DNA of 64,000 bases from Aureimonas glaciei (GTDB taxonomy: Bacteria; Pseudomonadota; Alphaproteobacteria; Rhizobiales; Rhizobiaceae): NCBI RefSeq assembly GCF_014643375.1, contig NZ_BMJJ01000003.1, forward strand, positions 485,105 through 549,104, given 5' to 3'. The position numbers and the translations under genes were made by a program. The notes beneath the pieces are model-generated. The model searched no databases. It was not told the origin of the DNA and saw only the letters and a program-made list of their open reading frames with translations. This document shows positions 27,167 to 35,340 of this stretch, in pieces (position 1 is the stretch's first letter; the number at the start of each line of letters is the position of its first letter).

Positions 27167-27181
27167 TGTTATTTTATAACA
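27167..27181 (+). promoter_or_regulatory. Zur box for the aztABC unit
   Basis: TGTTATTTTATAACA is a second perfect TGTTAT-N3-ATAACA repeat, centred 61 bp from the first, 111 bases before the microprotein start. It should control the plus-strand unit. Confidence 0.8.
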
Positions 27182-27291
27182 TACGCCATGCCGTGGATCG
27201 CTGCACGGCGGAAAGCAAGGCGTCGTGAGGCGGCCCGATCCGCGCCCTGTCTCACGACCCCGCCAGCGATCGGAACCGGGATACCATCTTG

Positions 27292-27414
27292 ATGTCACAC
27301 CAGCTTCGGCCATCGGCGCTTCGGGGATCGGCTCTCCAGCGCCTGGGCTTCGTCGCCGCCCCCATCGCCGTGCTCTGGCTCTTCGTCGCCTTCGCGCTGG
27401 ACGTCTTCGCGTGA
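27292..27414 (+). CDS. 40-aa hydrophobic microprotein upstream of aztA
   Basis: A short open frame of 40 codons, beginning MSHQLRPSALRG and carrying one predicted membrane helix (about residues 19-38, FVAAPIAVLWLFVAFALD). Its TGA overlaps the GTG start of aztA as GTGA, the same coupling used elsewhere in the window. It is the first frame after the Zur box. The ribosome site is weak (GGGATACCATCTTG). It may be a real transporter-associated microprotein or a coupling leader peptide; I do not recognise a family. Confidence 0.5.
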   Translation: MSHQLRPSALRGSALQRLGFVAAPIAVLWLFVAFALDVFA

Positions 27415-28187
27415 CGCTGTCCGCGACGCCCGCTGTCCGGCTGGAGGATCTGACGGTGGCCTATCGGCGCCATCCGGCCGTCCACCACGTCTCGGGCGCT
27501 TTCGCCCCGAATTCGCTGACGGCGATCGTCGGACCCAACGGCGCGGGCAAGTCGACGCTCCTGAAGGCGATCATGGGACTTCTGCCGGCGGCGGAAGGCC
27601 GGATCCATCTGGACGGCATCCGGCGCCGCGACATCGCCTATCTCCCCCAGGCGAGCGAACTCGACCGGACCTTTCCGGTGACCGTCGCCGATCTCGTCTC
27701 GCTCGGCGCCTGGCGCGAGGCGGGGGCTTTCGGCCGCATCGGAGGCCGGGCGCTGGCGCGCGTCTTCGAGGCGATCGAGAGCGTCGGGCTCGGCGGCTTC
27801 GAGAGCCGCACCATCGGCACGCTGTCGGGCGGTCAGCTCCAGCGCGCGCTCTTCGCCCGCGTCCTGGTCCAGGATTCGCGGCTGCTTCTCCTCGACGAGC
27901 CTTTCACCGCCATCGACACCCGTACGGTGATGGACCTTCTCGCCGTCGTCCGCCGCTGGCACGGGGAGGGGCGCACCGTCATCGCGGTCCTGCACGACAT
28001 GGATCTGGTGCGCGAGCATTTTCCCGAGACGCTGCTGATCGCGCGCGAACTCGTTGGCTGGGGAGAGACGGGAGAGGTGCTCTCGCCCGAGCGGCTGCGC
28101 GAGGCCCGCAATCTCAGCGAGGCCTGGGCCGAGGATCCGCGCTTCGCGGCGCCGCGCGGCCGTGCGTTCGAGCGGAGCGCCGCATGA
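27411..28187 (+). CDS. aztA: Zinc ABC transporter ATPase
   Basis: A 258-aa ATP-binding subunit of the metal-type (ABC-3) importers. Walker A GPNGAGKST, signature LSGGQLQRALFARVL, Walker B LLLLDEPFTAIDTRT and switch histidine VLHDMDL are intact. The start is GTG 27411, within the stop of the microprotein. It overlaps aztB by four bases. Gene order and the linked AztD homologue identify it as the AztABCD zinc system rather than a manganese importer. Confidence 0.93.
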   Translation: MTLSATPAVRLEDLTVAYRRHPAVHHVSGAFAPNSLTAIVGPNGAGKSTLLKAIMGLLPAAEGRIHLDGIRRRDIAYLPQASELDRTFPVTVADLVSLGAWREAGAFGRIGGRALARVFEAIESVGLGGFESRTIGTLSGGQLQRALFARVLVQDSRLLLLDEPFTAIDTRTVMDLLAVVRRWHGEGRTVIAVLHDMDLVREHFPETLLIARELVGWGETGEVLSPERLREARNLSEAWAEDPRFAAPRGRAFERSAA

Positions 28188-29068
28188 CGCTTCTCCACTC
28201 CATCTACGACCTCACCGTCTCGCCCTTCGTGTCCTATGGCTTCATGCGCCGGGCGCTGGCCGGGTGCCTGTCGCTCGCCTTCGGCGCCTGTCCGCTCGGC
28301 GTTCTCCTGGTGCTGCGCCGGATGAGCCTCGTCGGCGACGCGATGAGCCATGCGATCCTGCCGGGCGCGGCGGTCGGCTTCCTGATGGCGGGTTTCTCGC
28401 TCTTCGCCATGACCGTCGGCGGCATGGCGACGGGCCTTGCCGTCGCCGTGCTGGCCGGCCTCGTCTCGCGCTTCACGCCGCTGCGCGAGGATGCGAGCTT
28501 TGCCGCCTTCTACCTGTCCTCGCTCGGGCTCGGCGTCCTCCTCGTCTCGGTGCACGGCTCGAACATCGACCTCCTCCACGTCCTCTTCGGCACCGTGCTC
28601 GCGCTGAACGATCCGGCCGTGCTGCTGATGGCGTCGATCTCCACCATCACCCTCGTCGCATTGGCGGTCCTTTACCGGCCGCTGATCGCCGAATGCCTCG
28701 ATCCCGGCTTCCTTCGCTCGGTCGGCGGCGGCGGGGGCGTGATCCACATGCTGTTCGTGACGCTGGTCGTGCTCAATCTCGTCGGCGGCTTCCAGGCCTT
28801 GGGAACGCTGATGGTCGTCGGCATCATGATGCTGCCCGCGACCTCCTCGCGCTTCTGGGCCGAGACGGTTCCCGGGCAGATGCTAGTGTCCGCCACCATC
28901 GGGCTCGGCGCCTCGATCGCTGGACTGCTCGTCTCCTACCACCAGGACCTGCCGGCTTCGCCCGCGATCATCCTCTCGGCCAGCGCCGCCTATGCCGTCT
29001 CGGTCCTGTTCGGCCGCTTCGACAGCGTCGCGGCGCGCACCGTGCGCCGTCCGCACTTCCACCACTGA
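28184..29068 (+). CDS. aztB: Zinc ABC transporter permease
   Basis: A 294-aa ABC-3 permease with about eight helices. Family motifs include RRMSLVGDAMSHAILPGAA early on and VVGIMMLPATSSRFWAETV late in the protein. It forms the membrane channel for AztA/AztC; the start overlaps the aztA stop. Confidence 0.94.
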   Translation: MTLLHSIYDLTVSPFVSYGFMRRALAGCLSLAFGACPLGVLLVLRRMSLVGDAMSHAILPGAAVGFLMAGFSLFAMTVGGMATGLAVAVLAGLVSRFTPLREDASFAAFYLSSLGLGVLLVSVHGSNIDLLHVLFGTVLALNDPAVLLMASISTITLVALAVLYRPLIAECLDPGFLRSVGGGGGVIHMLFVTLVVLNLVGGFQALGTLMVVGIMMLPATSSRFWAETVPGQMLVSATIGLGASIAGLLVSYHQDLPASPAIILSASAAYAVSVLFGRFDSVAARTVRRPHFHH

Positions 29069-29090
29069 CACCCCATGAAAGGAATAACCG

Positions 29091-30092
29091 ATGCGTATCT
29101 CGAAGACGTTTCTGGCCCTCGCGCTCTCCAGCTCGATGCTCGCCAGCCTGTCGCCGGCGCAGGCCGAGGAGCCGATCAAGGTGGTCGCCTCGTTCTCGAT
29201 CCTCGCCGACATGGTCAAGGAGATCGGCGGCGACCACGTGGCCCTGACGACGCTCGTCGGCCCGGACGGCGACGCCCATGTCTATGAGCCGACGCCCTCC
29301 GACGCGCGCGCCGTGGGCGACGCAAAGCTCCTCGTCGTCAACGGTTTCCAGTTCGAGGGCTGGCTGCCGCGTCTCGTCGACACCGCCGGCTTCAAGGGCA
29401 CGGAGGTGGTCGCCACCACCGGGCTGGAGCCGATCCCCTTCGCCGAAGAGGGTCACGACCATGCCGCCGGCGAGAGCCACGAAGGCCACGCGCACGAGGC
29501 GTCCGCCGAGGAGCATCAGCACGAGGCGGCCGAGGTCGGGCACGAGGGTCACGACCACGGCGTCAACGACCCGCATGCCTGGCAGAACCTCTCCAACGGC
29601 GTCGTCTATGCCCAGAACATCGTGAAGGGCCTGTCCGAGGCCGATCCCGAGAACGCCGCCGACTACAAGGCCAAGGGCGACGCCTACATCGCGGAGATCA
29701 AGGCGATGGACGCGCGCGTGAAGTCGGAACTCGCCGCCGTTCCCGAGGATCACCGCAAGGTCGTCACCTCGCACGACGCCTTCGGCTACTTCGCCAGGGC
29801 CTATCACGTCGACTTCATCGCGCCCGAAGGCGTGTCGACGGAGAGCGAGGCGTCGGCGGCCGACGTCGCCAAGATCATCGACCAGATCAAGGCGGAGAAG
29901 ATCACCGCCGTCTTCGTCGAGAACATCAGCGACCCGCGCCTGGTGGAGCGGATCGTCGCCGAGACCGACGCCAGGATCGGCGGCACCCTCTACTCCGACG
30001 CCCTGTCGGGACCGGACGGCCCGGCCGCGACCTATCTCGGCATGTTCCAGAACAACATCGAGCAGATCGTCAAGGCGCTGAAGACGAGCTGA
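29091..30092 (+). CDS. aztC: Zinc ABC transporter substrate-binding protein
   Basis: A 333-aa cluster A-I (ZnuA-like) periplasmic binding protein with a signal peptide ending SPAQA. The flexible histidine-rich loop is prominent at about residues 120-160 (EEGHDHAAGESHEGHAHE and repeats). Conserved ligands follow in DPHAWQNLSNG and HDAFGYFARAY. It captures periplasmic zinc, probably delivered by AztD and perhaps by the ZinT domain of the fusion protein. A ribosome site AAAGGAATAACCG precedes the ATG. Confidence 0.95.
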   Translation: MRISKTFLALALSSSMLASLSPAQAEEPIKVVASFSILADMVKEIGGDHVALTTLVGPDGDAHVYEPTPSDARAVGDAKLLVVNGFQFEGWLPRLVDTAGFKGTEVVATTGLEPIPFAEEGHDHAAGESHEGHAHEASAEEHQHEAAEVGHEGHDHGVNDPHAWQNLSNGVVYAQNIVKGLSEADPENAADYKAKGDAYIAEIKAMDARVKSELAAVPEDHRKVVTSHDAFGYFARAYHVDFIAPEGVSTESEASAADVAKIIDQIKAEKITAVFVENISDPRLVERIVAETDARIGGTLYSDALSGPDGPAATYLGMFQNNIEQIVKALKTS

Positions 30093-30301
30093 CCCATCCC
30101 GTCACGGGGCGGCTCAAAGCCGCTCCGCGACGCCACCCAGGCAGGAGGCAGGGACGATCATCATGCAGGGGCGTCGTGACTCCAGGACCTCCCGAACCGG
30201 TCGCCGTTGCGTCCGGAAGGGGGCGATGGCGACGCCGACGAGCCGCCGCTGGCGCCGTGCGTGAGCGAGACGATCCACGGGATGACCATGCACCGCCGAT
30301 G

Positions 30302-30332
30302 AAGGCCCGCCTCCATCGGGGAAGCGGGCCTT
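30302..30332. terminator. Hairpin terminator between aztC and benE
   Basis: AAGGCCCGC / GCGGGCCTT form a nine-base perfect stem with a 13-base loop between the convergent aztC and benE genes. T-rich sequence is limited, but its position suits both transcripts. The remaining aztC-benE gap holds no gene. Confidence 0.55.
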
Positions 30333-30358
30333 CGGATTTCAACGCGGACGACGCTGTT

Positions 30359-31618
30359 TCAGGCGGTCTGGGGAGTCGCCTGCTCGCGGACGACAGACGG
30401 GCGCTCCACCAGCATCGAAACGACGGCACCGGCGACAAGCGCCCAGAACGGGGCGCTGATGCCGAGGATCGAGATGTTCGACATCGCGACGACCAGGGCC
30501 ACGAAGGCGCCGATCTGGTAGCCGGCATTCCTCGTGAAGGCTGACTGGAAGGCCATCAAGAGGACGTTGATCATTGCCAGACCGGCGACGGCGCCGATGA
30601 GGGGCGCTGGCAGCATCAGGATCAGCGGGACCAGCAGGCCGGCGAAGATGCCGAAGGCCGCGAACAGCAGGCCGTTGACCACCGTCGCCGCGTAGCGGCC
30701 CTGCTTGTCCTCGCCCGCCTGGTCGGACGAGCAGATGGCCGTCATGGGACCTGCGATATTGGCGTTATGCCCCCCGAGAAGGCCCGCAAGAACGCCGCCG
30801 ACGCCGGAGATGACCGTCATCGCATTGATCGGCGGCCGGTAGCTCTCGGCCTGCAACACGCCTATGGCCTGCGCGTTTTCGGCACCGACCACGAGGATCG
30901 CCAGGGGCAAGGCGATGGCGAGGAAGGCGTCGAGCGTAAACCGGGGAGCGGTGAATTCCGGCATGACGAAGCTGATGCCGGCCTCTGCCGTGCCGAAGGA
31001 GCCTGTCGCCCAAACCGCGATCAACCCGACGATCAGTGCCGAGAGCACCGGTGGCACGACCCGGGTCAGGCGCATCGACAGGAAGAAGGCCAGCACGGTG
31101 GCTCCCACCACGATCGGCAAGGTGCCGATCGCCGTGACGGCGCCGGTGCCGAAGCGGATCAGCGCCCCGGCGATCATGGCCATGACGATCGGCATCGGCA
31201 GCCATCGCATCACCCGGCCGATCAGCCCTGTGATGCCCAGCACGAAGACGATGACGCCAGCCATGATGAAGGCGCCGACCGCCTGGTCGAAGCTGAACAC
31301 CGTGAGAGAACCGGCGACCAGCGCGGCCCCCGGGATCGAATAGGCGCCGGTGACGGGCATCTTGTAGTGAAGGGCCATGACCAGGCTGATCAGCCCGCCG
31401 AAGCCGTAGATGGCCAGCAGCCATGCCACGGTCTGGCCGTTGGTGAGGTTGCCCGCGCCCGCCGCGCCGATCACGATCAGGGCCGGGCCGGAGCAGCCGA
31501 AGATCGCCGCAACGAGGCCAGCGCTCGCCGTCTTGACGTTGATACTTTTCGGCAGGTCGCGCAGACCGGCGGCGATGCCGGGCCCAGGCTCGATCCAGTG
31601 TCTTTCCGTCTTTTCCAT
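30359..31618 (-). CDS. benE: BenE-family benzoate/H+ symporter
   Basis: A 419-aa transporter with about twelve helices and BenE features: GLVAAIFGCSGPALIVIGAA near residue 33, YSIPGAALVAG, and GGVLAGLLGGHNANIAGPMTA in the central part. It imports benzoate-like aromatic acids with protons. A strong GGAGGA ribosome site precedes ATG 31618. It is the last gene of the aromatic-acid operon, 23 bases after the hydratase. Confidence 0.92.
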   Translation of the reverse strand: MEKTERHWIEPGPGIAAGLRDLPKSINVKTASAGLVAAIFGCSGPALIVIGAAGAGNLTNGQTVAWLLAIYGFGGLISLVMALHYKMPVTGAYSIPGAALVAGSLTVFSFDQAVGAFIMAGVIVFVLGITGLIGRVMRWLPMPIVMAMIAGALIRFGTGAVTAIGTLPIVVGATVLAFFLSMRLTRVVPPVLSALIVGLIAVWATGSFGTAEAGISFVMPEFTAPRFTLDAFLAIALPLAILVVGAENAQAIGVLQAESYRPPINAMTVISGVGGVLAGLLGGHNANIAGPMTAICSSDQAGEDKQGRYAATVVNGLLFAAFGIFAGLLVPLILMLPAPLIGAVAGLAMINVLLMAFQSAFTRNAGYQIGAFVALVVAMSNISILGISAPFWALVAGAVVSMLVERPSVVREQATPQTA

Positions 31619-31641
31619 TGTTGTTCCTCCCAGAGTCGATG

Positions 31642-32448
31642 TCAGCGTCCGGCGAATGCCGGTTTGCGCTTTTCGTGGAAGGCCTCCACACCTTCCTTGA
31701 AGTCTTCCGATTGCCGCAGGCGGCTGTAGTTCAGCCCCTCCAGCTCGATGGCGGTGGTCAGCAGCGCGTCGTCGGTATCGTTGAGGAGCTTCTTAGCCGT
31801 GCGCTGGGCGAGCGGCGAGAAGCCGCGCAGTTCCTCGACGAGGGCACTGACGACGGTCTCGAGCTCGGCGTCGGCGACGCATTCCGTCGCAATGCCCCAG
31901 TCGGCCGCGGTCTGCCCCGAGATCCGCTGGGAGCGCATGACGATCTGCTTGGTGCGGGTGATGCCGACGATCTTCTGCAGCCGCGCCGAACCGCCGGAGC
32001 CCGGAATCTGGCCAAGCTTCTGCTCCGGCAAGGCGTACTCGCAGGTCTGCGAGGCGATGCGGAAGTCGCAGGCGAGCGAGATCTCGAAGCCGACACCGAA
32101 CGTGTAGCCGCGGTTGGCGGCGATCACCGGCTTGGAGCAGCGGGCGGGCGCGGCGATGTTCCAGGCGAGCTTGGAAACGTGCTCGGGGCTCGCCTCCATG
32201 AATCCCTTGATGTTGCCGCCCGAGGAAAAATGCTTCCCCGCGCCGGACAGGACGATCACCCGGACGCGCGGATCCTCGTCGAGCGCCTCGAAGACCAGCC
32301 GCAACTGGTCGCGGGCGCCCATCGAGATGACATTGTAGGGCGGGCGGTCGAGCACGATGTCGGCGCGCTCGGCGGCGGCGTCGACCGTGACGGTGAAGCC
32401 GTCGAGATCGGCGAGACGGGGATCGGAAAAACTGGCGGTCTGGTTCAT
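31642..32448 (-). CDS. Enoyl-CoA hydratase/isomerase family protein
   Basis: A 268-aa crotonase-fold enzyme. The oxyanion-hole regions SGAGKHFSSGGNIKGF and NRGYTFGVGFEISLACDFRIAS are present, and the catalytic-loop region LPEQKLGQIPGSGGSARLQ carries an acidic residue. It would hydrate or otherwise process an unsaturated acyl-CoA made by the ligase/hydroxylase genes upstream. The exact substrate is not readable. Confidence 0.88.
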   Translation of the reverse strand: MNQTASFSDPRLADLDGFTVTVDAAAERADIVLDRPPYNVISMGARDQLRLVFEALDEDPRVRVIVLSGAGKHFSSGGNIKGFMEASPEHVSKLAWNIAAPARCSKPVIAANRGYTFGVGFEISLACDFRIASQTCEYALPEQKLGQIPGSGGSARLQKIVGITRTKQIVMRSQRISGQTAADWGIATECVADAELETVVSALVEELRGFSPLAQRTAKKLLNDTDDALLTTAIELEGLNYSRLRQSEDFKEGVEAFHEKRKPAFAGR

Positions 32449-32496
32449 GATGTCCTCGATGTCAGATGGGGTTGAAGGCGCGCCGGGCAGCCGGCG

Positions 32497-34020
32497 CTAC
32501 GTCTCGCCGTCGTATTCGCCGGCCACGAGCTTGCGGCGCAGGAGCTTTCCGACGGGGGATTTCGGGATGCTGTCGACGAAGACGTAGCCGCGCGGGCGGC
32601 GGAAATTCGCCAGGCCCGAGGTGCGGCAATGGTCGTCGAGGTCCTTCGCGGTGATCGCGCCGGCGCGCTTGACGAAGGCGGTGACCACCTTGCCCCAGCG
32701 CTCGTCGGGCAGGCCGACGACGGCGACTTCCAGGACCTTGTCGTGCAGCGACAGGCAGCTCTCGACCTCCACCGGGGAGACGTTCTCGCCGCCGGTGATG
32801 ATCATGTCGTCGACGCGTCCGGTGACGAACAGATCGCCGTCGGCGTCGAAGAAGCCGGTGTCGCCGGTGAAGTACCAGCCGTCCCGAAGGGCCTTCTCGG
32901 TGGCTTCCGGCCGCTTCCAGTAGCCCTCGAAGCTCTCGTCGCCCTTCAGGAGCGCGATGATCTCGCCCTCGACGCCCGGCTCGGCGACCGTCTCGGTGCT
33001 GGCGGCACCGAGCGGAACGACGCGGATCATCTGGTTGATGCCGGCGCGGCCGGCGGATCCCGGCTTCAGCGGGGCCTTCTGGTCGATGGTGAAGGTGTAG
33101 ACTTCGGACGAGCCGTAGTGGTTGACGAACAGCGCCGGCCGGAAGGCCTCGTCGAGCTTCTTCATCAGCCCGTCGGTCATCGAGGCGCCGGCAAAGCCGA
33201 GCTTGGTCACGCTCTTCACCCGGTCGGCGGCAAAGGATTCATGGTGGACGATGTCGTGGTAGAGTGTCGGGACGAGATAGAGGTTCGTCACGCCCTCGGC
33301 CTCGATGGCGTCGAGCGCCCCGGCGACATCGAAGCGCGGCAGGCAGACGAAGGTCCCGCCGATCAGCGACGTGGCCAGCAGCGAGCGCACGCCCATGGTG
33401 TGATAGAGCGGCATGACCCCGAGCGTGCGCTCGCCGTGGTGGTAGAGGTTCTGCGCGACATGGGCGACGGCGGCAGCCCGCTCGGCCCGGTGTCGGCGCG
33501 GCACGCCCTTCGGCCGCGACGTGGTGCCGGAGGTATAGAGCATCAGCGACCAGTCTTCGGGCGAAGCGCGGGGACGCGCATCCTCAGCCCTCGTCTCCAG
33601 CATCGCCGACAGCGAGGCCGCGCCCTCGGTCGCCTCGCCCGCCATGATGCGGGGGAGTGCCACTGCCTCCGGTGCGGCCATGACGGCCGGCGCCGCCACC
33701 GCTTCGTAGAACACGGCACGTGCCTCGCTGTCGGTCACCGCATGAGCGACTTCGTCCGCCTTGGCGCGCCAGTTGAGCGGCGTGACCACGAGGCCCGCCA
33801 TCTGGCAGGCCCAATGAAGCGTGGCGTTCTCCCAGCGGTTCTGCATCAGGGTCAGGACGCGGTCGCCGCGCTGCAGCCCCATCGCGTCGAGCCCGGCGAC
33901 GAGGCTGGAGATCCGCGTGTACCATTCGCGATAGGTGAAGCGCGTTGGCCCATCGACGATCGCCCAGGCGCGAGGGTCGCGCTCGACGCTGGCGATGAGG
34001 CTGGTTCCCAGATCAAGCAT
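32497..34020 (-). CDS. AMP-dependent acyl/aryl-CoA ligase
   Basis: A 507-aa ANL-superfamily adenylating enzyme. The P-loop LMLYTSGTTSRPKGVPRRHR, the YGSSEVYTF adenine-binding element, the TGDTGFFDADGDLFVTGRVDD hinge and the catalytic lysine in PKSPVGKLLRRKL are intact. Beside a benzoate-type transporter it probably activates an aromatic or alicyclic carboxylate to its CoA thioester (inference). Its ATG lies inside the last codons of the iron-sulfur subunit gene. Confidence 0.9.
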   Translation of the reverse strand: MLDLGTSLIASVERDPRAWAIVDGPTRFTYREWYTRISSLVAGLDAMGLQRGDRVLTLMQNRWENATLHWACQMAGLVVTPLNWRAKADEVAHAVTDSEARAVFYEAVAAPAVMAAPEAVALPRIMAGEATEGAASLSAMLETRAEDARPRASPEDWSLMLYTSGTTSRPKGVPRRHRAERAAAVAHVAQNLYHHGERTLGVMPLYHTMGVRSLLATSLIGGTFVCLPRFDVAGALDAIEAEGVTNLYLVPTLYHDIVHHESFAADRVKSVTKLGFAGASMTDGLMKKLDEAFRPALFVNHYGSSEVYTFTIDQKAPLKPGSAGRAGINQMIRVVPLGAASTETVAEPGVEGEIIALLKGDESFEGYWKRPEATEKALRDGWYFTGDTGFFDADGDLFVTGRVDDMIITGGENVSPVEVESCLSLHDKVLEVAVVGLPDERWGKVVTAFVKRAGAITAKDLDDHCRTSGLANFRRPRGYVFVDSIPKSPVGKLLRRKLVAGEYDGET

Positions 34021-34522
34021 GGCTAAGGTTCTCCTTGAGGCTCGTTCTTGCCGCGAGCGCTGCCTTCACGATGGGGGCGTAGCCGGTACACCGGCACAGG
34101 TGCCCCGAGAGCTGGTCGCGGATGGCGTCTTCGTCGGCGTCGAGCTCACGCGCGAACAGGGCGTCCAGCGACATCAGGATCCCCGCCGTGCAGAAACCGC
34201 ACTGCAGGGCGAAGTGCGTGCGGAAGGCTTCCTGAAGCACCGACAGGCGGCCCGGAGACGGGGCCAGCGCCTCGACGGTGCGGACGTCCGCCCCCTCGAT
34301 CTGGCCGGCGAGCGTCAGACAGGCGCGAACCGGCTCGCCGTCGATCTGCACCGTGCAGGCGCCGCAGACGCCGTGCTCGCAGCCGACATGGGTTCCGGTG
34401 GCGCCGAGGACGTGCCGCAGGAGATCGGAGAGCAGCATGCGGCTCTCGGCCTGCGCGGTGACATCGCGGCCGTTCAGCCGGAAGCTGACGGGGTGAAGAC
34501 TGCTGGCGTTCAGCCTCGGCAT
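34013..34522 (-). CDS. Molybdenum hydroxylase, [2Fe-2S] small subunit
   Basis: A 169-aa subunit carrying two [2Fe-2S] clusters: plant-ferredoxin-type CEHGVCGACTVQIDG plus VRAC, and the C-terminal CGFCTAG / CRCTGY pair. It shuttles electrons between the molybdenum centre and FAD. It overlaps both neighbours by 8-13 bases. Confidence 0.93.
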   Translation of the reverse strand: MPRLNASSLHPVSFRLNGRDVTAQAESRMLLSDLLRHVLGATGTHVGCEHGVCGACTVQIDGEPVRACLTLAGQIEGADVRTVEALAPSPGRLSVLQEAFRTHFALQCGFCTAGILMSLDALFARELDADEDAIRDQLSGHLCRCTGYAPIVKAALAARTSLKENLSHA

Positions 34523-35340
34523 CGTATGGCCTCCTCGATGGTGGTGCGGCCGATCCGCCGCACCAGCTCGCGCCGGTAGCGGGCGGTGGCGTGGAGATCC
34601 TCCCGAGCGTTCAGGCTCCAGGCGAACTCGTTGATGGCATCGTCGAAATCGGGCGATACCGGATCGGGCAAGTCGACCAGTTGCGGCACGTCCGCGACGC
34701 CGCCGACGGCCAGACGATACCTGCCGTCCGGGCTGGCGAGGGCGGCGCAGGCGACGATCGCGAAGTCGCCATGCCGTCGTGCCACCTCGTTGAAGGCAGT
34801 GCCGGTGCCGGACGCATGGACTGGCAGCGAGACGGCCTCGATCATCTCGTCGGGCTCGACGGCGGTCGCCATCATGCCGAGGAAGAAATCGCGTGCCGCG
34901 ACCGTGCGCTTCTTCTTGCGGCTGCGCAGGCGAACCTCGCCGCCGAGCACGAGCAGTGACAAAGGCAGCTCCGCGCTGGGGTCGGCATGGGCCAGCGACC
35001 CGCAGACCGTGCCGCGACTGCGCGTCTGGGCATGGCCGACCCAGGGCAGTGCCGCCGCGACGAGCGGCAGTTTCTCCTGGAGTTGCGGCCAGCGCCCGAG
35101 CGTCACCTGGCGGACGCCGGCGCCGATCTCGATCCGGCCCTTGGCTTCCCGGATGTGGTCGAGGTCGGCGAGACCCATGATGTCGACCAGCACCTTCGGC
35201 CGGGCGAGCCGCATGTTCAGCATCGGTACCAGCGACTGGCCGCCGGCGATGACCCGCCCCTCGTCGCCGGCTTCGGCCAGCGCAGACAGCGCCTCTTCCA
35301 GGGTTTCGGGTCTGACGAAATCGAATGGAGCGGGCTTCAT
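34510..35340 (-). CDS. Molybdenum hydroxylase, FAD-binding medium subunit
   Basis: A 276-aa CoxM/XdhB-type flavoprotein with FAD motifs AGGQSLVPMLNMRLARP and RGTVCGSLAHADPSAE. It lacks the [4Fe-4S] insertion seen in the matching subunit of anaerobic 4-hydroxybenzoyl-CoA reductase, which points to an aerobic hydroxylase-type enzyme. It overlaps the large-subunit stop as ATGA. Confidence 0.92.
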   Translation of the reverse strand: MKPAPFDFVRPETLEEALSALAEAGDEGRVIAGGQSLVPMLNMRLARPKVLVDIMGLADLDHIREAKGRIEIGAGVRQVTLGRWPQLQEKLPLVAAALPWVGHAQTRSRGTVCGSLAHADPSAELPLSLLVLGGEVRLRSRKKKRTVAARDFFLGMMATAVEPDEMIEAVSLPVHASGTGTAFNEVARRHGDFAIVACAALASPDGRYRLAVGGVADVPQLVDLPDPVSPDFDDAINEFAWSLNAREDLHATARYRRELVRRIGRTTIEEAIRCRG

